From NCBI GenBank assembly GCA_009992615.1, contig JAACVA010000049.1, forward strand, positions 1 to 7,751: a stretch of DNA of 7,751 nt, in the 5' to 3' direction. A model generated the notes under the pieces. The model saw only the letters and a program-made list of their open reading frames with translations. It had not been told where the DNA came from and ran no database searches. This DNA is from Rhodobacterales bacterium (GTDB lineage Bacteria > Pseudomonadota > Alphaproteobacteria > Rhodobacterales > Rhodobacteraceae). Both the position numbers and the translations under genes were made by a program. Of this stretch, positions 6,309 to 7,751 are shown piece by piece; the first letter of the stretch is position 1; each line of letters begins with the position of its first letter.

Positions 6309-6515
6309 TTACATCATGCCTTCGCGCTGAAGCTTCTTGCGTGCGAGCTTGCGGGCACGACGAATCGCCTCGGCCTTCTCGCGCGCTTTCTTCTCGGACG
6401 GTTTCTCGAAATGCTGCTTGAGCTTCATTTCACGAAAAACGCCTTCACGCTGGAGCTTTTTCTTCAGAGCGCGCAGCGCCTGATCGACGTTGTTGTCACG
6501 AACACTGACCTGCAT
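6309..6515 (-). CDS. rpsU: 30S ribosomal protein bS21
   Basis: S21 is a small basic protein of the 30S subunit that lies near the 3' end of 16S rRNA and helps initiation on natural messages. The 68-residue product is highly basic and shows the family pattern MQVSVRDNNVDQALRALKKKLQREGVFREMKLKQHFEKPSEKK in its first part, followed by an Arg/Lys/Ala helix RRARKLARKK. Length fits alphaproteobacterial S21. It stands as a single-gene unit: an intrinsic terminator follows it, and the COQ9-family gene is divergent from it. Its ribosome site reads AAGGTGGTGA, nine of ten positions matching the full anti-Shine-Dalgarno complement, and sits inside a hairpin described separately. Confidence 0.97.
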   Translation of the reverse strand: MQVSVRDNNVDQALRALKKKLQREGVFREMKLKQHFEKPSEKKAREKAEAIRRARKLARKKLQREGMM

Positions 6516-6534
6516 GTGGTTTTCACCACCTTTC
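6516..6534 (-). promoter_or_regulatory. Ribosome binding site of rpsU overlapped by a GAAA-tetraloop hairpin
   Basis: On the minus strand the message reads GAAAGGTGGTGAAAACCAC immediately before the ATG. AAGGTGGTGA is a near-complete anti-Shine-Dalgarno match. GTGGT (complement of 6525-6529) pairs with ACCAC (complement of 6516-6520) around the loop GAAA, a stable GNRA-type tetraloop. The hairpin ends on the base next to the start codon and contains most of the Shine-Dalgarno sequence. It could throttle translation or set spacing; either is inference. Confidence 0.55.
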
Positions 6535-6544
6535 TAGGTTGAGT

Positions 6545-6558
6545 TGCAATAATTTGCA
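6545..6558. promoter_or_regulatory. Perfect inverted repeat TGCAA-TAAT-TTGCA upstream of rpsU
   Basis: TGCAA (6545-6549) and TTGCA (6554-6558) form a perfect 5-4-5 inverted repeat with an AT centre, 30 bases upstream of the rpsU start. The size and symmetry fit a site for a dimeric helix-turn-helix protein. It could equally be an RNA hairpin in the rpsU leader. No regulator is assigned. Confidence 0.4.
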
Positions 6559-6585
6559 GGAAAGTTTCAGCTATCACATGAAGGT

Positions 6586-6683
6586 GGGTCTGTCCATCGG
6601 ACCCGCACGGATTTTCAACCGCGCCCGGATCAACACCGGGCCGACAGCCCGCGACAGGGCCGGTGCCGCGCAATACTGCGGCA
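6586..6683. other. Run of short hairpins in the rpsU-COQ9 spacer
   Basis: The 231-bp spacer between rpsU and the COQ9 gene holds four consecutive short stems: GGGTC/GACCC (6586-6604), GCCCGG/CCGGGC (6623-6641, seven-base loop), GCCC/GGGC (6647-6660) and TGCCGC/GCGGCA (6664-6683). No open frame with coding character was found here. They could form a structured leader for either gene or a small RNA, or be chance in GC-rich DNA. No tRNA arms or T-loop were found. Confidence 0.3.
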
Positions 6684-6746
6684 TCTGCGATGGAAATCCC
6701 CGGTGAAGGCGCTAAACTGCTCCACTAGAAACTGAGGAGCACCGCC

Positions 6747-7433
6747 ATGACCCACGTCAGCCCCGCCGACCGCCTGTTGTCTGCCGCCCTCGTCCATGTG
6801 CCATTCGAGGGCTGGTCGGATACCACCCTCGCTGCGGCGGCGGCCGACGCGCAGATCCCTCTGGCCGAGGCGCGGGCGCTGTTTCCACGCGGCGCCGTCG
6901 ATCTGGCGCTGGCCTATCATCGGGCGGGCGACCGGGCCATGGTGCTGCGTCTTGGGCGGGAAAAGCTGGCCGATCTGCGGTTTCGTGACAAAGTGGCCAG
7001 CGCGGTGCGGTTCCGCCTCGAGGCGGCCGACAAAGAGGCGGTGCGCCGGGGCGCCACGCTGTTTGCCCTGCCGATCCATGCGGCGGATGGGGCGCGGGCG
7101 CTGTGGGGCACGGCCGATCAGATATGGATCGCGCTCGGCGACACGTCACAGGATGTGAACTGGTACACCAAGCGCGCCACGCTGTCGGGCGTTTATGGTG
7201 CAACAGTGCTGTTCTGGCTGGGCGATGACAGCCCGGGCCACCAGGCGACGTGGGATTTTCTGGACCGCCGGATTGACGGTGTGATGGCCTTTGAAAAGGT
7301 CAAGGCGGCGGTGAACAAGAACCCGCTGCTGAAGCCGCTGCTGGCCCTGCCCAACTGGGCGTTGTCGCAGGTGCGTGCGCCCGCCCGGATGCCCCGCGCC
7401 GATCTGCCGGGCAGCTGGACGCGGCCCCAGTAA
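6747..7433 (+). CDS. COQ9 family protein, ubiquinone biosynthesis
   Basis: COQ9 proteins bind isoprenoid lipids and, in mitochondria, present quinone intermediates to the COQ7 hydroxylase; alphaproteobacterial members are presumed to support ubiquinone synthesis in a similar way. The 228-residue protein has an N-terminal helical part resembling a TetR-type DNA-binding fold (about 1-55, with GWSDTTLAAAAADAQIPLAEARALFPRGAVDLALAYH). The COQ9 signature follows at about 131-160: DTSQDVNWYTKRATLSGVYGATVLFWLGDDS. The later WDFLDRRIDGVM helix and an amphipathic C-terminal segment, used for membrane contact in the human protein, complete the domain. GAGGAG lies seven bases before the ATG. The gene is divergent from rpsU. 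Downstream on the same strand, after 75 bases, is a quinone oxidoreductase gene. It should not be taken for a TetR regulator: the C-terminal signature decides. Confidence 0.92.
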   Translation: MTHVSPADRLLSAALVHVPFEGWSDTTLAAAAADAQIPLAEARALFPRGAVDLALAYHRAGDRAMVLRLGREKLADLRFRDKVASAVRFRLEAADKEAVRRGATLFALPIHAADGARALWGTADQIWIALGDTSQDVNWYTKRATLSGVYGATVLFWLGDDSPGHQATWDFLDRRIDGVMAFEKVKAAVNKNPLLKPLLALPNWALSQVRAPARMPRADLPGSWTRPQ

Positions 7434-7465
7434 CGCGACCACGCGCGGGGGCTTGGCCTGTCGCG
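7434..7465 (+). terminator. Possible stem-loop after the COQ9 gene
   Basis: CGCGAC (7434-7439), directly after the stop codon, can pair with GTCGCG (7460-7465) around a 20-base loop. No T run follows, so termination is doubtful, and the next gene may be reached by read-through. Confidence 0.2.
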
Positions 7466-7508
7466 GGGCGGCGGTTATGACTGGGCTGACCATGATTGGA
7501 CCATTGCC

Positions 7509-7532
7509 ATGACCGAGACGATGACCGACACG
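7509..7532 (+). repeat. Two-copy 12-bp tandem repeat at the quinone oxidoreductase start
   Basis: ATGACCGAGACG and ATGACCGACACG follow each other directly, differing at one base, and are followed by a third ATG. In frame they encode MTET-MTDT-M, so the duplication supplies three possible start codons 12 bases apart. Confidence 0.8.
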
Positions 7533-7751
7533 ATGCAGGCCGTTGAAATCACCCAACCCGGCGCACCCGATGTGTTGCGCCCGGCGCGCCGCCCCGCGCC
7601 GGTGCCGGGCCATGGCCAGATCCTGATCCGGCTGCACTATGCCGGGGTGAACCGCCCAGATGTCCTGCAACGCGCCGGCAGCTATGCCCCGCCGCCGGGC
7701 GCCAGCGATCTGCCCGGCCTTGAAGGGGCGGGCGAGGTGGCGGCGGTGGGC
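7509..7751 (+). CDS. NAD(P)H:quinone oxidoreductase, zeta-crystallin/PIG3-like, N-terminal part (partial)
   Basis: Only the first 81 residues are present; the gene runs off the right edge. The sequence MQAVEITQPGAPDVLRPARRPAPVPGHGQILIRLHYAGVNRPDVLQRAGSYAPPPGASDLPGLEGAGEVAAVG is the GroES-like N-terminal domain of the medium-chain dehydrogenase/reductase superfamily. The motifs AGVNRPDVLQR and LPGLEGAGEV are those of the zinc-free quinone oxidoreductase branch (zeta-crystallin, TP53I3/PIG3), which reduces quinones with NADPH by one electron. The cofactor-binding Rossmann domain is outside the window, so the exact subgroup cannot be settled. Three in-frame ATGs (7509, 7521, 7533) arise from a 12-bp duplication; none has a strong ribosome site, and most homologues would align to the third. 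The gene follows COQ9 on the same strand and may share its transcript. Confidence 0.88.
   Translation, partial: MTETMTDTMQAVEITQPGAPDVLRPARRPAPVPGHGQILIRLHYAGVNRPDVLQRAGSYAPPPGASDLPGLEGAGEVAAVG

Noticed and set aside
6541..6746. Possible tRNA, suggested by GGTTGAAAATCC on the minus strand of the rpsU-COQ9 spacer.
   Set aside because: The T-loop pattern is wrong, and no acceptor stem, anticodon arm or D-arm can be assembled around it.
6747..6920. Reading the first part of the COQ9 protein as a TetR-type repressor.
   Set aside because: COQ9 proteins share a TetR-like fold at the N-terminus; the DVNWYTKRATLSGVYGAT signature downstream identifies COQ9.

Overview
The window reads as an ordinary stretch of chromosome from a high-GC alphaproteobacterium, most likely a member of the Rhodobacteraceae (Roseobacter/Rhodobacter group). 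The basis is codon use, the respiratory and quinone gene content (ETF-ubiquinone oxidoreductase, COQ9), the short alphaproteobacterial-type S21, and an intergenic motif ending in GCCAAAAATACTC that I associate from memory with this family. I see no mobile element, CRISPR array, rRNA or tRNA, and no convincing unknown multi-gene system.

Layout from left to right. At 1-400 (minus) lies the N-terminal third or less of electron transfer flavoprotein-ubiquinone oxidoreductase, cut by the window edge. A 213-bp divergent spacer separates it from greA (614-1084, plus). Close behind greA is a family-unknown membrane protein (1121-2128, plus) with two membrane helices, a coiled coil, a Pro/Ala linker and a helical C-terminal domain. 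Then come ytoQ (2213-2659, plus) and, convergent to it, a Nu-class glutathione transferase (2687-3385, minus). Divergent from the transferase is mscL (3525-3908, plus). A perfect 14-bp hairpin separates mscL from the convergent alanine dehydrogenase ald (3952-5070, minus). An Lrp/AsnC-type regulator (5204-5665, plus) is divergent from ald and is its probable regulator.

The right third holds a small lytic transglycosylase lipoprotein (5745-6188, minus), rpsU for ribosomal protein S21 (6309-6515, minus) with a clear intrinsic terminator, and, divergent from rpsU, a COQ9-family ubiquinone biosynthesis gene (6747-7433, plus). Last is the start of a zeta-crystallin-type NAD(P)H:quinone oxidoreductase (7509-7751, plus), cut by the window edge.

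These are mostly single-gene or two-gene units. The one clear regulatory pair is ald with its Lrp-type neighbour. Three genes relate to quinones (ETF-QO, COQ9, quinone oxidoreductase), but only the last two are adjacent. The parts most worth a second look are non-coding: the rpsU leader, where a GAAA-tetraloop hairpin overlaps the ribosome binding site, and the palindrome and run of hairpins behind it. The unknown membrane protein downstream of greA and a 12-bp tandem duplication at the start of the quinone oxidoreductase gene are also noted.
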